Positions 1 through 9,264 are shown, counted from the first letter of the stretch. The stretch is DNA of 64,000 nt from Streptomyces sp. A3M-1-3 (GCF_024213665.1 NZ_JANAVP010000006.1:243121-307120); one strand, 5' to 3'. Notes: generated by a model not told the origin, from the letters alone. A program made the numbers and translations.

Positions 1-369
1 TTCCCGGCGCTGCCTGAGGAGTTCCTTGAGCCGGGTCGTCCGGACTACCCCGCGTGCCCCGGCGTCACGGCCCGGCCGCTCCCGGCCGGGTCGCGGGTGG
101 ACGCCGGGCCGCCCCACTGCTGCAAGGTTTGCCATCGCGAATCTTACCCTTCTCGCGGACGGACACGGGCGGGGGGCGATCTTCACACCGTGTGGCGATC
201 CTGCTACTCGCGGCGCGACAGTGTCAACTATCGTGGCAATTCAAGCCTCTTGACACATCAAATGCGCCACAGCTGTGGCACAGCCTGGATGTCACCGGCG
301 AGAGCGACTAGGTTCTGAACAGCCCCTTGTGTGCGAGCAGCGACCCCGCGTGATCTAGGAGACCTACCG
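1..369. other. Left-edge non-coding stretch
   Basis: No convincing gene is visible here. Short open frames exist on both strands but their composition is what GC-rich non-coding DNA gives by chance. The last 120 bases are relatively AT-rich and contain TTGACA at 250-255 and a palindrome at 266-279, so this is probably the promoter region of the plus-strand XRE gene that follows. No clear -10 box at standard spacing was found. Confidence 0.5.
266..279. promoter_or_regulatory. 14-bp perfect palindrome, candidate operator
   Basis: GCCACAG is followed directly by CTGTGGC, about 90 bp upstream of the XRE gene start and 10 bp after a TTGACA hexamer. A regulator of the XRE type commonly binds such a site to autoregulate. 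That role is inferred from position and symmetry only. Confidence 0.4.
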
Positions 370-1035
370 GTGACAGACGGCTTCTCGGCCTCGGGCTCGG
401 CGGCCACAGGTCTGCTGGGGGCGACCGCCGCCCGGGTCGCCGAACTCGCCGGCCAACTCGGGCTGAACCGCACCGAGGTCTTCGACCTCCAGCGGCTCTC
501 CGAGCAGTCGGGAGCGCCCACGGACGTGGTCAGGGCCCTGCTCGAAGGGCGGCCGGCAGGTGAACCCGACCTGCAGGCAAGGTTTTTGCAGCGGTTCGAC
601 CTGTTGCGCAGGACCCGGCTCAAACCCAACGGACGCCGGTACACCCAGCAGGAGATCGCCGACGGTGCGGGGATGTCGCGGCAGCAGGCCGGCGCCCTGA
701 TCAACGGCGACAGGCGACCGACCATGGAGCACTGCGATGCCATTCAGAGGTTCTTCGGGGTCCACGCAGGCTTCCTCACCGCAGCGGACAGCGACGCGCT
801 CACCGGCGCCCTCCAGCGCACCGAGCAGCGGCTCCTTCAGGACCTGGCCGGCCGCGAGCGGCAGCCGGCTACGGCCGCCCCGCCGGTCGGCGACCCGATG
901 GAGCGGCTCCTGCAGGACCACGGCGTACGCGGAATCGCCTGGCGGGCGGCCCAGTTGCCGACCGACAAGCACCGGGACAAGGTCACGGAGTGGCTCGACA
1001 TGCTCCTGGAGAGCGTCAAGCCCTCAGAGCCCTGA
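370..1035 (+). CDS. XRE-type helix-turn-helix regulator, possibly C-terminally frameshifted
   Basis: Cytoplasmic DNA-binding regulator. The XRE helix-turn-helix spans about residues 80-125, with YTQQEIADGAGMSRQQAGAL as the two helices followed by NGDRRPTMEHCDAI. I start it at GTG 370 because AGGAG lies 8 bp upstream; an ATG at 331 in the same frame has no such signal. It precedes a HELWH peptidase-like gene and a MAB_1171c-type membrane gene, an arrangement seen in actinobacteria, so it probably controls this cassette. Oddity: it stops at 1035, but a +1 shift in the CCC run at 1021-1023 would add an alanine/proline-rich tail ending at TGA 1142-1144, which overlaps the next start as GTGA. Either a frameshift removed the tail or there is a sequence error. 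Confidence 0.8.
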   Translation: MTDGFSASGSAATGLLGATAARVAELAGQLGLNRTEVFDLQRLSEQSGAPTDVVRALLEGRPAGEPDLQARFLQRFDLLRRTRLKPNGRRYTQQEIADGAGMSRQQAGALINGDRRPTMEHCDAIQRFFGVHAGFLTAADSDALTGALQRTEQRLLQDLAGRERQPATAAPPVGDPMERLLQDHGVRGIAWRAAQLPTDKHRDKVTEWLDMLLESVKPSEP

Positions 1036-1140
1036 CCCCGCAACCGACCCTGCCCCTGCTCCTGCTCCGGCTTCTGCTGCGGCCCCGGAGCCGGAGCCGC
1101 AGCCGGACGTGGAGCCCGACCAGCACCGACGGGGAGAACG

Positions 1141-1755
1141 GTGAGCATAGGCAAAGCGCAGCGCAGGCTGTGCGGCGAGCTCGTCGCCGCGATCGAGCTG
1201 CCCGCCCCGGCGGAGCCGACCGCCCTCTACGCCGCCCTGTGCGACGGAATGAGCCGGCGGCGCGGCCGGCCGGTCCAGTACCGCATGGCCTCGTTCCCGC
1301 CGGGCACCGCCAGCGGGCTGTGGCTCGACATGGCGGACCGCGACCTGGTCGTCATTGAGGAGCGCACCGCTCCCGACCATCAACTGGTCATCCTCGGGCA
1401 TGAGTTGTGGCACATGAAGGCCGGCCACTGCAGCCACCATGTCGAGGGCGCGGCCGTCGCCGCCCGACTGCTGTCGGACGAGGCCGACCTGCGCGCGACC
1501 GTGCTGAAGGTCCGCGCGGCCGTCGCCGCCCGACTGCTGTCGGACGAGGCCGACCTGCGCGCGACCGTGCTGAAGGTCGCGGCCCGCACCCGGTTCGATC
1601 AGGCCCAGGAGAACGAGGCTGAGAGCTTCGGCCTGCTGCTGAGCAGCAAGTGCCGTCCCTGGCTCGCGGGTTCGAGCGCCCGTGGCCCGGTGCGGCGGGA
1701 CGTTCTCGCCGGGCGGATCGAGGCGGCCCTGGGATACCGCGGGCCACAGGGCTGA
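1141..1755 (+). CDS. ImmA/IrrE-like zinc peptidase-type protein with internal 22-residue duplication
   Basis: Small cytoplasmic protein with a gluzincin-type HELWH motif at about residues 84-88 followed by HCSHH, as in toxin or ImmA/IrrE-like proteins paired with XRE regulators in actinobacteria. In known ImmR-ImmA pairs the peptidase cleaves the partner repressor; applying that here is inference. GTG 1141 is preceded by GGGGAGAAC and overlaps the end of the alternative tail frame of the upstream XRE gene. The segment VAARLLSDEADLRATVLKV occurs twice in tandem, so the protein is about 22 residues longer than a single-copy version would be. The repeats fall just after the metal-binding motif and could disturb the helix that supplies the third ligand. 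Three bases separate its stop from the next gene. Confidence 0.7.
   Translation: MSIGKAQRRLCGELVAAIELPAPAEPTALYAALCDGMSRRRGRPVQYRMASFPPGTASGLWLDMADRDLVVIEERTAPDHQLVILGHELWHMKAGHCSHHVEGAAVAARLLSDEADLRATVLKVRAAVAARLLSDEADLRATVLKVAARTRFDQAQENEAESFGLLLSSKCRPWLAGSSARGPVRRDVLAGRIEAALGYRGPQG
1450..1581 (+). repeat. 66-bp tandem direct repeat inside the HELWH gene
   Basis: Two copies (1450-1515 and 1516-1581) are essentially identical apart from their last bases and keep the reading frame, adding 22 codons. The near-identity shows a recent duplication, or an assembly artefact. Confidence 0.9.
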
Positions 1756-1758
1756 GAC

Positions 1759-2958
1759 GTGGACGATCCCGACTACTACATACCTGCTGCCGCCATGGGC
1801 ATCGCGCTCGCCTTCAAGCTGCCCGGTATGGCGCGCGCCTGGCGTGACCCGCTGCTGCGTTCCGTGTGCGCGCTGCTCGCACTGGCCGGCCTGGTCTTCT
1901 TCTTCGCCGCCCCGCCGACCATCGCCACGGTGAACCGCATCACCGGTGTCGCGAACGTCTCCGCCCCTCTCGTCTACTGCCTGCTGAGCGCCTTCAGCGC
2001 CTCCTGTCTGGTACTGATCGTCAACTGGCGTGGCGGGCCGCCGGAACAGACGCGGCGTGTGTCGCGCCGGTGGATCGCCGGGTACGGCGTGGTGATCCTG
2101 GCGCTGGTGGTGCTGTTCTCGTTGGGGGACGCTCCCGTCGAGCGGCTGCGGGACCTCGACACGTACTACGCCACCACGCCGTACATCCGCGAGATGATCC
2201 TGCTCTACCTCGCGGCGCTCACGGTCGCGGGTGTCGCCATGACCGTCCTTTGCTGGCGCTGGTCCCTGCAGGTGCGCGGCTGGCTGCGGATCGGTCTGGT
2301 GATCATCGTGGTCGGCTATCTGTTCAATCTCGCCTACCTGGCAACCAAGTTCGCCGCCGTGTTCGCGCGCTGGGGCGGCCGGGACTGGGACGGACTGAGC
2401 ACCTACGCCGCACCGGTGCTGGCCTCCGTCGGAGCGCAGGTCAGCGCCGTCGGCTTCTGTCTCCCGCTGGTCTGCCAGCGCCTGGCGGACAGCTGGAGCA
2501 CCTGGACCACGTACCGCCAACTCGGCCCGCTCTGGCGTGAGTTGCACACAGTCACGCCGCGCCATGCCCGCGCGGTCCGTATCGCCTTGTGGTCCCCTGC
2601 CGAACTGAGGGTGACCCAGCGGGAGTCCGACATCCACGACGGCATGCTCAGCCTGTATCCCTACTTCTCCCCCGAGGCGCGGGCGAGCGCGTACGACGCG
2701 GCCGTGACAGCGGGATCCGATCCGGCCCAGGCCCAGGCCGTGGCCGACGCGGCGATGGTGACCCTGGCGGTGCGGGCCCGGGCCGGTGACCCGGAAGGCA
2801 AGATCATGGACTCGGCCGGAGCCGTCACATCCGAATCGACCGAGGGGCCGCGCGATCTGGTGCGAATGTCCATCGCCTTGCGTCAGTCACCCGTCGTCGC
2901 AGCAGCCCGCGGGCATGCGGCCAGGCCAGAGAGCGACTTCCATGAGCGAGCCCGATAG
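1759..2958 (+). CDS. MAB_1171c-family multi-pass membrane protein
   Basis: Integral membrane protein of 399 residues. About seven hydrophobic segments fill the first 240 residues (for example LLALAGLVFFFAAPPTIATV and IGLVIIVVGYLFNLAYLATK), followed by a cytoplasmic C-terminal part with the motifs WRELHTVTP and RVTQRESDIHDGM, which I associate with the actinobacterial MAB_1171c / DUF6545 family. The family is annotated as a putative transporter but its substrate is unknown to me. GTG 1759 begins 3 bp after the upstream stop, and its end overlaps the FAD oxidoreductase start by 17 bp, so the genes are co-transcribed. It may act as a membrane sensor or exporter for the product of the enzymes downstream; that is inference. 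Confidence 0.7.
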   Translation: MDDPDYYIPAAAMGIALAFKLPGMARAWRDPLLRSVCALLALAGLVFFFAAPPTIATVNRITGVANVSAPLVYCLLSAFSASCLVLIVNWRGGPPEQTRRVSRRWIAGYGVVILALVVLFSLGDAPVERLRDLDTYYATTPYIREMILLYLAALTVAGVAMTVLCWRWSLQVRGWLRIGLVIIVVGYLFNLAYLATKFAAVFARWGGRDWDGLSTYAAPVLASVGAQVSAVGFCLPLVCQRLADSWSTWTTYRQLGPLWRELHTVTPRHARAVRIALWSPAELRVTQRESDIHDGMLSLYPYFSPEARASAYDAAVTAGSDPAQAQAVADAAMVTLAVRARAGDPEGKIMDSAGAVTSESTEGPRDLVRMSIALRQSPVVAAARGHAARPESDFHERAR

Positions 2959-4357
2959 AACCCGCCGGGGTGCGACCCTGCGTCGTGCCGTCGTCATTGG
3001 CGGAGGGATGGCCGGAATGCTGGCCGCCGCCGCTCTGTCCGGGCACGTCGACGAGATCACCGTCATCGAGCGTGACGCCCTGCCGGCCGGTCCCGATCCG
3101 CGCAAGGGCCTGCCCCAGGCCCGCCACGTCCATGTGCTGTGGTCCGGCGGCGCCCGGGCGATGGAGCACCTGCTCCCCGGGGTGACCGACCGCTGGCTGG
3201 CGGCCGGCGCCCGCCGTATCCCGCTGCCGACGGGCCTGGTGTCCATGCAGTCCCAGGGCTGGTTCCGCCGCTGGCCCGAGATGCAGTCCATGATCGCCTG
3301 CAGCCGCGATCTGCTCGACTGGGTGGTGCGCGAGCAGGTCACCGGCCAGCCCGGTGTCACCGTCCTCGAGAACACGGAGCTCCTGTCCCTGGAGGGCAGC
3401 GCCGCCCGAGTCACGGGTGTCCGGGTGCGTACGCACCAGGACGGCGAGCGCACCCTCGACGCCGATCTGGTCATCGACGCCTCCGGTCGCGGTTCACGGG
3501 CCACCGCCTGGCTCGGCGCGCTCGGTGTCGCCAAACCGCGCGAGGAGGAGGTCGACTCGGGCCTGGCCTACGCCAGCAGGGTCTTCCGTGCGCCCGAAGG
3601 GGCCGAGGACTTTCCCGTGGTCAACGTGCAGTCGAATGCGCGCGAACCCCGGCCCGGACAGACGACGACCATCGTGCCCATCGAGGGCAGGCGCTGGCTG
3701 GTGACGCTGTCCGGCACCCGCGGCGGCCAGCCCACCGGCGCCGAGGACGAGTTCGAGCGCTTCGCCCGTGGAGTCAGGCACCCCATCGTCGGCGAACTCA
3801 TCGCCCGGGCGCAGCCGCTCACGGACGTCGTCGTCACGCGCAGCACCGTCAACCGGCGGCGGTTCTTCGAGAAGGTCAAGGACTGGCCCGACGGATTCGT
3901 CGCGGTGGGCGACGCTGTCGCCACGTACAACCCGGTCTACGGGCACGGCATGTCGGTGGCCGCCCAGGGCGCCCTGGCCCTGCGCGAGAACCTCGCCGCA
4001 CACCGCCTCACCGCGCCGGGTCTGGCGCGCCGGGTCCAGCGTGCCGTTGCCCGACCGGTCGCCGTCGCCTGGGACCTGGCCACCGGCCAGGACATCCTCT
4101 ATCCCGGGGCGGTCGGCAAGCAGCCGGGTCTCGCGGCCAGGCTGCTGGGCCGCTACGTCGACCGGCTCCTGCTGACCGCGACCGGCCGCCCGCTCATCAC
4201 CAAGGCGTTCTTCGACGTGGTGACGCTGTCGGCGCCGACCACCACGCTGGTCAGACCGGAGGTCGTGCTCGCCGTGATGCGAGGCCCCAGACTGTCGCGG
4301 CTGACGGCCCCGCCGCTGACTCAGTCGGAGCGGAGGGTGGCCGAGCGGACACCGTGA
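2942..4357 (+). CDS. FAD-dependent oxidoreductase / monooxygenase-like
   Basis: Flavoprotein of 471 residues. The N-terminal dinucleotide-binding motif VVIGGGMAGMLAAAAL lies at about residues 16-31, and the second FAD contact GDAVATYNPVYGHGMS at about 320, as in p-hydroxybenzoate hydroxylase-type monooxygenases and geranylgeranyl-reductase-like enzymes. I choose ATG 2942 because the Rossmann motif then lies close to the N-terminus; a longer frame starting at 2786 would overlap most of the end of the membrane gene. It overlaps that gene by 17 bp and lies 85 bp before the AMP ligase, suggesting joint modification of a hydrophobic or acyl substrate. The substrate cannot be told from sequence. 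Confidence 0.75.
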   Translation: MSEPDRTRRGATLRRAVVIGGGMAGMLAAAALSGHVDEITVIERDALPAGPDPRKGLPQARHVHVLWSGGARAMEHLLPGVTDRWLAAGARRIPLPTGLVSMQSQGWFRRWPEMQSMIACSRDLLDWVVREQVTGQPGVTVLENTELLSLEGSAARVTGVRVRTHQDGERTLDADLVIDASGRGSRATAWLGALGVAKPREEEVDSGLAYASRVFRAPEGAEDFPVVNVQSNAREPRPGQTTTIVPIEGRRWLVTLSGTRGGQPTGAEDEFERFARGVRHPIVGELIARAQPLTDVVVTRSTVNRRRFFEKVKDWPDGFVAVGDAVATYNPVYGHGMSVAAQGALALRENLAAHRLTAPGLARRVQRAVARPVAVAWDLATGQDILYPGAVGKQPGLAARLLGRYVDRLLLTATGRPLITKAFFDVVTLSAPTTTLVRPEVVLAVMRGPRLSRLTAPPLTQSERRVAERTP

Positions 4358-4442
4358 GGCTAGGCAGGGGTGCCGCTTACGGGTACCTTTCGCTCCCTGC
4401 GTTGAACGGTGCGGTCTGCAACTGGGGGAAGAGAGTAGCCAC

Positions 4443-6281
4443 ATGCACGGAATGGGCGATCCCAGTGGTGCCGAACCGCTGGCGACCGGAGGTCTCGCGG
4501 ATTCGGTGTACGAAAGCGCCGCACGCACCCCTGACCTGGTCCAGCTCTCCCGCAACAGCACGATGGAGCCGGGCGGTTGGGAGCCGGTGACCGCAGAGCG
4601 GTTCCGCTCCGAGGTCCTGGCCGTGGCCAAGGGGTTCCTGGGCAGTGGCATCCGGTTCGGCGACCGGGTCGCGCTGATGTCCCGTACCCGGTACGAGTGG
4701 ACGGTGCTGGCGTACGCCCTGTGGTCCCTCGGCGCCGAGGTCGTTCCGGTCTACCCCACGTCGTCCATCGAGCAGGTGCGCTGGATCCTGTACGACGCGC
4801 AGGTACGGGCCATCGTCGTCGAGCACGAGAACCATGCGATGACGGTGGCGGCGGCCAGTGACGCGCAGACGCAGCTCACCGCGATCTGGCAGATGGACAC
4901 GGACTGTGTGGCGGCCCTGACCGACCAGGGGCTCGGCATCTCCGACGACCTGATCCACCGTCACCGGCGGGCCGTACGGCCGGAGCAGGTCGCGGCCATC
5001 AGCTACACCTCCGGCACCACCGGCACGCCGAAGGGCTGCCTCGTCACCCACGCCAATCTGGCCGCCGAGTGCGACGTCCTGCTCGCGGGCTGGGGCGGGA
5101 TCCTCGCGGAACCGGGCGAGCAGCCGTCGGTCCTCAACTTCCTCCCGGTCGCCCACATTTACGGCCTGATGGTCGCGGTGGCCTGCCTGCGCGGCGGCAT
5201 CCGTCTGGGCCACCAGCCCGATCTGACACCCGAGGCACTGCTGCCCGCCCTTGTGTCCTTCCGGCCGACGTTCCTGTTCGCCGTGCCGTACATCCTCGAG
5301 AAGATCCTCCACAAGGCCCGCCGCACCGCCGAGGACGCGGGCCACGTCCGGCTCTTCGACCGGGCCGCTGATGTCGCGGTGCGCTACGCCGAAGCCGTCG
5401 AACGGCAGTCCATCGGATCGGGCCCCGGCCCGGGCCCGGCCCTGAAGCTGCTGCACGCCGTGTACGACAAGCTGCGCGCCGTACTGGGCGGCCGGGTACG
5501 CAACGCCGTCTCCGGCGGGTCCACGCTCCGGCGGGAGGTGGGGCTGTTCTTCGCCGGCACGGGCGTCACCGTCTACGACGGCTACGGCCTCACCGAGACG
5601 GCGGGCGCGATCACGGCGCAGCCCCCCGGCGCGGTCAGATTCGGCACGGTGGGCCGTCCGCTGCCCGGCAGCGCGGTCCACATCGCCCAGGACGGCGAGG
5701 TGTGGGTACGCGGCGACACGGTCTTCGCCGGCTACCTCAACAACCCCAAGGCCACCGAAGCGGTGCTGCGGGACGGGTGGTTCGCCACCGGCGACGTGGG
5801 CCGCCTCGACGACGAGGGCTATCTCGTCATCACCGGCCGCAAGAAGGACGTGATCATCACGAGCGGCGGCAAGAGCGTGGCCCCGCTGGTCCTGGAGGAA
5901 CAGCTCCGCCACCACCCGCTGATCTCGCAGTGCCTGGTCGTGGGCGACAACCAGCCGTACATCGCCGCGCTGATCACGGTGGATCCGGAGGCGCTGGCGC
6001 ACTGGCAGCGCCTCAAGGGGAGGGCACCGGCGGACCGGTCGGCCATGACGGAGGACGACGAGCTACGGGCCCAGATCCAACGGGCGGTCTCCCGCGCCAA
6101 CACCCGCGTCTCCAGGGCGGAGTCGATCCGCGCCTTCCGCATCCTGCCGAACGAGTTCACGATGGCCGACGGCCTGATGACCCCGTCCCTGAAGCTGCGC
6201 CGCCGCGCGATCACGGGCGCGTACGCGGCGGACATCGAGGCGCTCTACGCGCGCGCTGAGGACCCGCTGAGGACGCGCTGA
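4443..6281 (+). CDS. AMP-forming acyl-CoA synthetase (FadD-like)
   Basis: ANL-superfamily enzyme that activates a carboxylic acid, probably a long-chain fatty acid, with ATP and CoA. The P-loop-like motif ISYTSGTTGTPKGCLVTHAN is at about residues 185-204, the YDGYGLTETAG motif at about 378, the TGD hinge at about 455, and the catalytic-lysine region GRKKDVIITSGGKSVAP at about 465-481. Its 612 residues match long-chain acyl-CoA ligases of the FadD15 type. The start has GGGGGAAGAGAG upstream. It probably belongs to the XRE cassette, though an 85-bp gap could hold a separate promoter. It converges with the ABC transporter genes, whose nearest stop is 15 bp away. Confidence 0.85.
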   Translation: MHGMGDPSGAEPLATGGLADSVYESAARTPDLVQLSRNSTMEPGGWEPVTAERFRSEVLAVAKGFLGSGIRFGDRVALMSRTRYEWTVLAYALWSLGAEVVPVYPTSSIEQVRWILYDAQVRAIVVEHENHAMTVAAASDAQTQLTAIWQMDTDCVAALTDQGLGISDDLIHRHRRAVRPEQVAAISYTSGTTGTPKGCLVTHANLAAECDVLLAGWGGILAEPGEQPSVLNFLPVAHIYGLMVAVACLRGGIRLGHQPDLTPEALLPALVSFRPTFLFAVPYILEKILHKARRTAEDAGHVRLFDRAADVAVRYAEAVERQSIGSGPGPGPALKLLHAVYDKLRAVLGGRVRNAVSGGSTLRREVGLFFAGTGVTVYDGYGLTETAGAITAQPPGAVRFGTVGRPLPGSAVHIAQDGEVWVRGDTVFAGYLNNPKATEAVLRDGWFATGDVGRLDDEGYLVITGRKKDVIITSGGKSVAPLVLEEQLRHHPLISQCLVVGDNQPYIAALITVDPEALAHWQRLKGRAPADRSAMTEDDELRAQIQRAVSRANTRVSRAESIRAFRILPNEFTMADGLMTPSLKLRRRAITGAYAADIEALYARAEDPLRTR

Positions 6282-6295
6282 GGGGCGGAACCGGG

Positions 6296-7051
6296 TCACG
6301 CGACTCCTGGATGGAGCACCCGGGCCAGGAATGCCTGCGTCCGGGCATGCTGCGGTCTGCCCAGTACGTCCGCGGGGCTGCCCTCCTCCACCACCTGGCC
6401 GTCGTCCATGAAGACCACGCGGTCGGCGACATCGCGGGCGAAGCCCATCTCGTGGGTGACGACCATCATCGTCATGCCCTCGTCGGCGAGCGTGCGCATG
6501 ACGGCGAGTACGTCGCCCACCAGCTCGGGGTCGAGCGCGCTGGTCGGCTCGTCGAAGAGCATCAGCTCGGGTGCCATCGACAGCGCCCGCGCGATGGCGA
6601 CGCGCTGCTGCTGGCCGCCGGAGAGCTGGGCGGGGAAGCTGCCTTCGCGGTCGGCCAGACCGACCTTGACGAGGTTCTCCCGCGCGATCCGGCCGGCCTG
6701 CCCCTTGCCGCGCCCGAGGACCCTGCGCTGCGCGATCGTCAGATTCTCCAGGACGCTCAGATGCGGAAAGAGGTTGAACTGCTGGAAGACCATGCCGATC
6801 CGGCGCCGTACCGCGTCCAGATCGATGTCCGGATCGGTCATGTCGACTCCGCCGACGGTCACCGTGCCACGGGTGGGCTCCTCCAGCAGGTTCACGCAGC
6901 GCAGCAGGGTCGACTTGCCCGACCCGGACGGGCCGATGACACACACGACCTCGCCGGGTGCGACCGTGAAGTCGATGCCGCGCAGCACCTCGACATCACC
7001 GAACGACTTGCGCAGCCCCTGGATCTCAATGGCCGCGTCGGATGCACTCAT
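6296..7051 (-). CDS. Polar amino-acid ABC transporter, ATP-binding subunit
   Basis: ATPase that powers uptake of a polar amino acid at the inner face of the membrane (GlnQ/GluA type). Visible motifs: Walker [10 protein letters not shown] at about residues 38-46, Q-loop [13 protein letters not shown] signature LSGGQQQR, Walker [15 protein letters not shown] and the switch histidine in VVTHEMG. The start at 7051 is chosen for the GAGGTGAT ribosome-binding site and for the family's usual length of about 250 residues; the open frame extends 45 codons further upstream over the permease gene. It is the last gene of a three-gene operon, 7 bp after the permease stop. Confidence 0.93.
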   Translation of the reverse strand: MSASDAAIEIQGLRKSFGDVEVLRGIDFTVAPGEVVCVIGPSGSGKSTLLRCVNLLEEPTRGTVTVGGVDMTDPDIDLDAVRRRIGMVFQQFNLFPHLSVLENLTIAQRRVLGRGKGQAGRIARENLVKVGLADREGSFPAQLSGGQQQRVAIARALSMAPELMLFDEPTSALDPELVGDVLAVMRTLADEGMTMMVVTHEMGFARDVADRVVFMDDGQVVEEGSPADVLGRPQHARTQAFLARVLHPGVA

Positions 7052-7058
7052 TGGACGA

Positions 7059-7892
7059 TCACCTCGCCTTCGCATGACGGGCCTCGAGGCGCCGTACGAG
7101 ATAGCCGAGCGGGATGGTGACCAGGAGGTAGCACAGGCCCGCGACGAAGATGGGGGTGGTGTTGGCGGTCGTACTCGCCAAGTCACGTCCGAACTTGGTG
7201 AGTTCGCGCTGCTGCAGGGTGACTCCGAGGAAGAGCACCAGCGAGGAGTCCTTGAAGAGCAGGACCAGTTCGTTGGTGAGCGGCGGAACGATGATCCGGA
7301 ACGCCTGCGGGATCACGATCGACCGCATCGCGGTGGCGTGCGACATGCCCAGCGTACGGGCCGCCTCCAACTGGCCGCGCGGTACGGCCTGGATGCCGGC
7401 CCGGATGGTCTCGGCCATGTACGCGGCGGAGACCAGACCGAGGGCGCAGGCGACCTGTCCGTACGTACCGCCGGGGAAGACCACCCCCGGGAAGGCGAGC
7501 GGAACACCCACGCCCACGAAGATGAAGATCAGCAGGGCGGGCAGGCCGCGGAAGAACTCGATGTACGCCATGGCCAGCCAGCGGTACGGCGCCACGGACG
7601 ACAGCCGCATCAGCGCCACGAGCAGGCCCAGCACAAGGCCGACCCCGAAGCCGGTCAGGGTGTACACCATGGTGTTCAGCAGCGCGACCGTAATCAGATC
7701 GGGAAACAACTGCCGAGCCACGGACGGCTGAAGAAACTGCTCCTGAAGCTGCCGCCAGTCGGCCAGCGCCCCCACCGCCACCACGGCTACGACGAAGACG
7801 GCGTACTGCACCCCACGGGAGACCCGCCGCCGCCGGCGCGGCGACATCCGCGCCGGCGCAGCCCTCTCCTTCTCCGTAATCAGGCTGGTCAC
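7059..7892 (-). CDS. Polar amino-acid ABC transporter permease
   Basis: Membrane-spanning subunit of the HisM/GlnP type. Hydrophobic segments include [15 protein letters not shown] near residue 30 and a central [14 protein letters not shown]. The EAA-loop signature that docks the ATPase is visible as [19 protein letters not shown], followed by [20 protein letters not shown] start at GTG 7892, which forms a GTGA overlap with the stop of the solute-binding gene; this gives 277 residues, normal for the family. The charged [11 protein letters not shown] stretch before the first helix fits a cytoplasmic N-terminus. Confidence 0.9.
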   Translation of the reverse strand: MTSLITEKERAAPARMSPRRRRRVSRGVQYAVFVVAVVAVGALADWRQLQEQFLQPSVARQLFPDLITVALLNTMVYTLTGFGVGLVLGLLVALMRLSSVAPYRWLAMAYIEFFRGLPALLIFIFVGVGVPLAFPGVVFPGGTYGQVACALGLVSAAYMAETIRAGIQAVPRGQLEAARTLGMSHATAMRSIVIPQAFRIIVPPLTNELVLLFKDSSLVLFLGVTLQQRELTKFGRDLASTTANTTPIFVAGLCYLLVTIPLGYLVRRLEARHAKAR

Positions 7893-8719
7893 GGAGCGTC
7901 GGCACCCTTCGGCATGGGCCCGATCCACTGCTCGTACAGCTTCTTGTAGCTGCCGTCGGCCTTGGCGTCCTTGATGGCCTGGTCAATCATCTCAAGGAGC
8001 TTGGGATTGCCGCCCTTGCGGACGGCGAAGCCGTACTGCTCACCGGTGTCGAGATTGCCCACGATCTCGAACTTGGCGGCGTTGGCAGGGTCCTTGAGCC
8101 AGTTCTGCACGACGGGATAGTCCTGCACGATGACGTCGACCTGCCCGGTGCGCAGACCGTTGAGCTCGGCGTCGGAACTCTCGAAGGACTGCGGATCGGC
8201 GCCGTGCGTACGGGCGAAGTCCTCCCCGGTGGTGGACGACTGCGACCCGAGCTTGAGCTTCTGCTTGGTGACGTCCTCGATGGTCGCCGCCTTGACACCC
8301 TTGCGGGCCAGCAGAGCCTGGGTGGCGTCGAAGTAGGGAACGGAGAAGTCCAGGTTCTTCTTACGCTCGTCGGTAATGGTCATGCCGGCCGCGGCGACGT
8401 CGCAGACACTGGCGTTCAGATCAGCACCGGTCTTGATCGTCTCGAACGACTTGTCCACGATGACCTGCTCGACGCCAAGGTCCTTGGCGACCAGGTCGAT
8501 CATCGACACATCGAAGCCGACCACCTTGCCGTCCTTCTCGGACTGGAAGGGCGCGTAGGGAAGGTGCGTGCAGGTGGTGATCTGCCCGGACTTGACCAGC
8601 TTGGCGCCCTTGACGGTCGCGCCATCGTCACCACCACTACAGGCACCGAGCGAAAGAACCAGGCCAACGGCCCCGCATACAGCGGCAATCCGGCGGAAGG
8701 GCAGGCGGGACGGACTCAT
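7889..8719 (-). CDS. Solute-binding lipoprotein of amino-acid ABC transporter (family 3)
   Basis: Extracellular lipoprotein that captures the amino acid and delivers it to the permease. The lipoprotein signal ends in the lipobox LSLGAC at about residues 22-27, after a basic start and hydrophobic core. The mature part has family 3 features: PYAPFQSEKDGKVVGFDVSMIDL, then MTITDERKKNLDFSVPYF, and a late Tyr-Lys-Lys-Leu stretch before the C-terminus. GGGGGAGAA precedes the start. It is the first gene of the minus-strand transporter operon. Glutamate, glutamine or another polar amino acid is likely; specificity cannot be read here. Confidence 0.92.
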   Translation of the reverse strand: MSPSRLPFRRIAAVCGAVGLVLSLGACSGGDDGATVKGAKLVKSGQITTCTHLPYAPFQSEKDGKVVGFDVSMIDLVAKDLGVEQVIVDKSFETIKTGADLNASVCDVAAAGMTITDERKKNLDFSVPYFDATQALLARKGVKAATIEDVTKQKLKLGSQSSTTGEDFARTHGADPQSFESSDAELNGLRTGQVDVIVQDYPVVQNWLKDPANAAKFEIVGNLDTGEQYGFAVRKGGNPKLLEMIDQAIKDAKADGSYKKLYEQWIGPMPKGADAP

Positions 8720-9264
8720 GGTGTTCTCCCCCTGTGCACGAGGACGACGCGCGGATCGAGGGCCGACCCGCGATCAAGGTCCGCACAGAATGTCGGAGCC
8801 CCGGCCGAAAGTCCACCCTGCCCGGGCCGGGACCGGCGACAGCCCGTCAGCACTGCCAGAGGAAGGCAGCCTCACGGCAGGGAGCGCAGGTGAACACATA
8901 GCCGTAGCCGACGCCGCCGAAGTTGGCCGCCGTCCGGTGGTCGTACCGTTCCTCTTGACTGAGCAGGAGTGAGCCCGCTCAGCCGCACGCCCCGAACGGT
9001 CTTGGGCGCACTGGTCCCCGGCGTACTCAACCCCGGGGCGGCGACACGCATCCTGTGCGTGGTCCGGGCCCGGGAGGTCGGTTCCCTGCGCGATCTGGCC
9101 AAATGGGTACGGCCAGAGGCGACGGGGAAGCCCTGAACCATCACTCCGGTGGAGCAGGGGCCCCGCACGCCGACGCCGTACCCGGCGTCCCAGATCACAC
9201 GATCACGTTAACCCGGACGGCCCAGGACGCCGCAAGCCCGGAAGCCGACCATCACACGATCGAG
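8720..9264. other. Intergenic stretch between transporter and peptidase operons
   Basis: This 545-bp stretch should contain the promoter of the minus-strand ABC transporter. No convincing gene was found. A 55-codon plus-strand frame from GTG 8969 to the TGA near 9137 has gene-like composition and AGGA a few bases upstream but resembles nothing I know. Two near-identical 19-bp direct repeats lie at 9194-9212 and 9251-9269. Confidence 0.5.

Noticed and set aside
1024..2637. 537-codon minus-strand frame opposite the peptidase and membrane genes
   Set aside because: It is antisense to two well-supported genes, is rich in Arg/Gly/Gln/His with low-complexity stretches, and has no ribosome-binding site or homology: a typical shadow in GC-rich DNA.
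3139..4590. 483-codon plus-strand frame over the FAD oxidoreductase
   Set aside because: Alternative frame of a gene with clear FAD motifs; composition is Arg/Pro/Gly-rich and it crosses the intergenic gap into the ligase gene.
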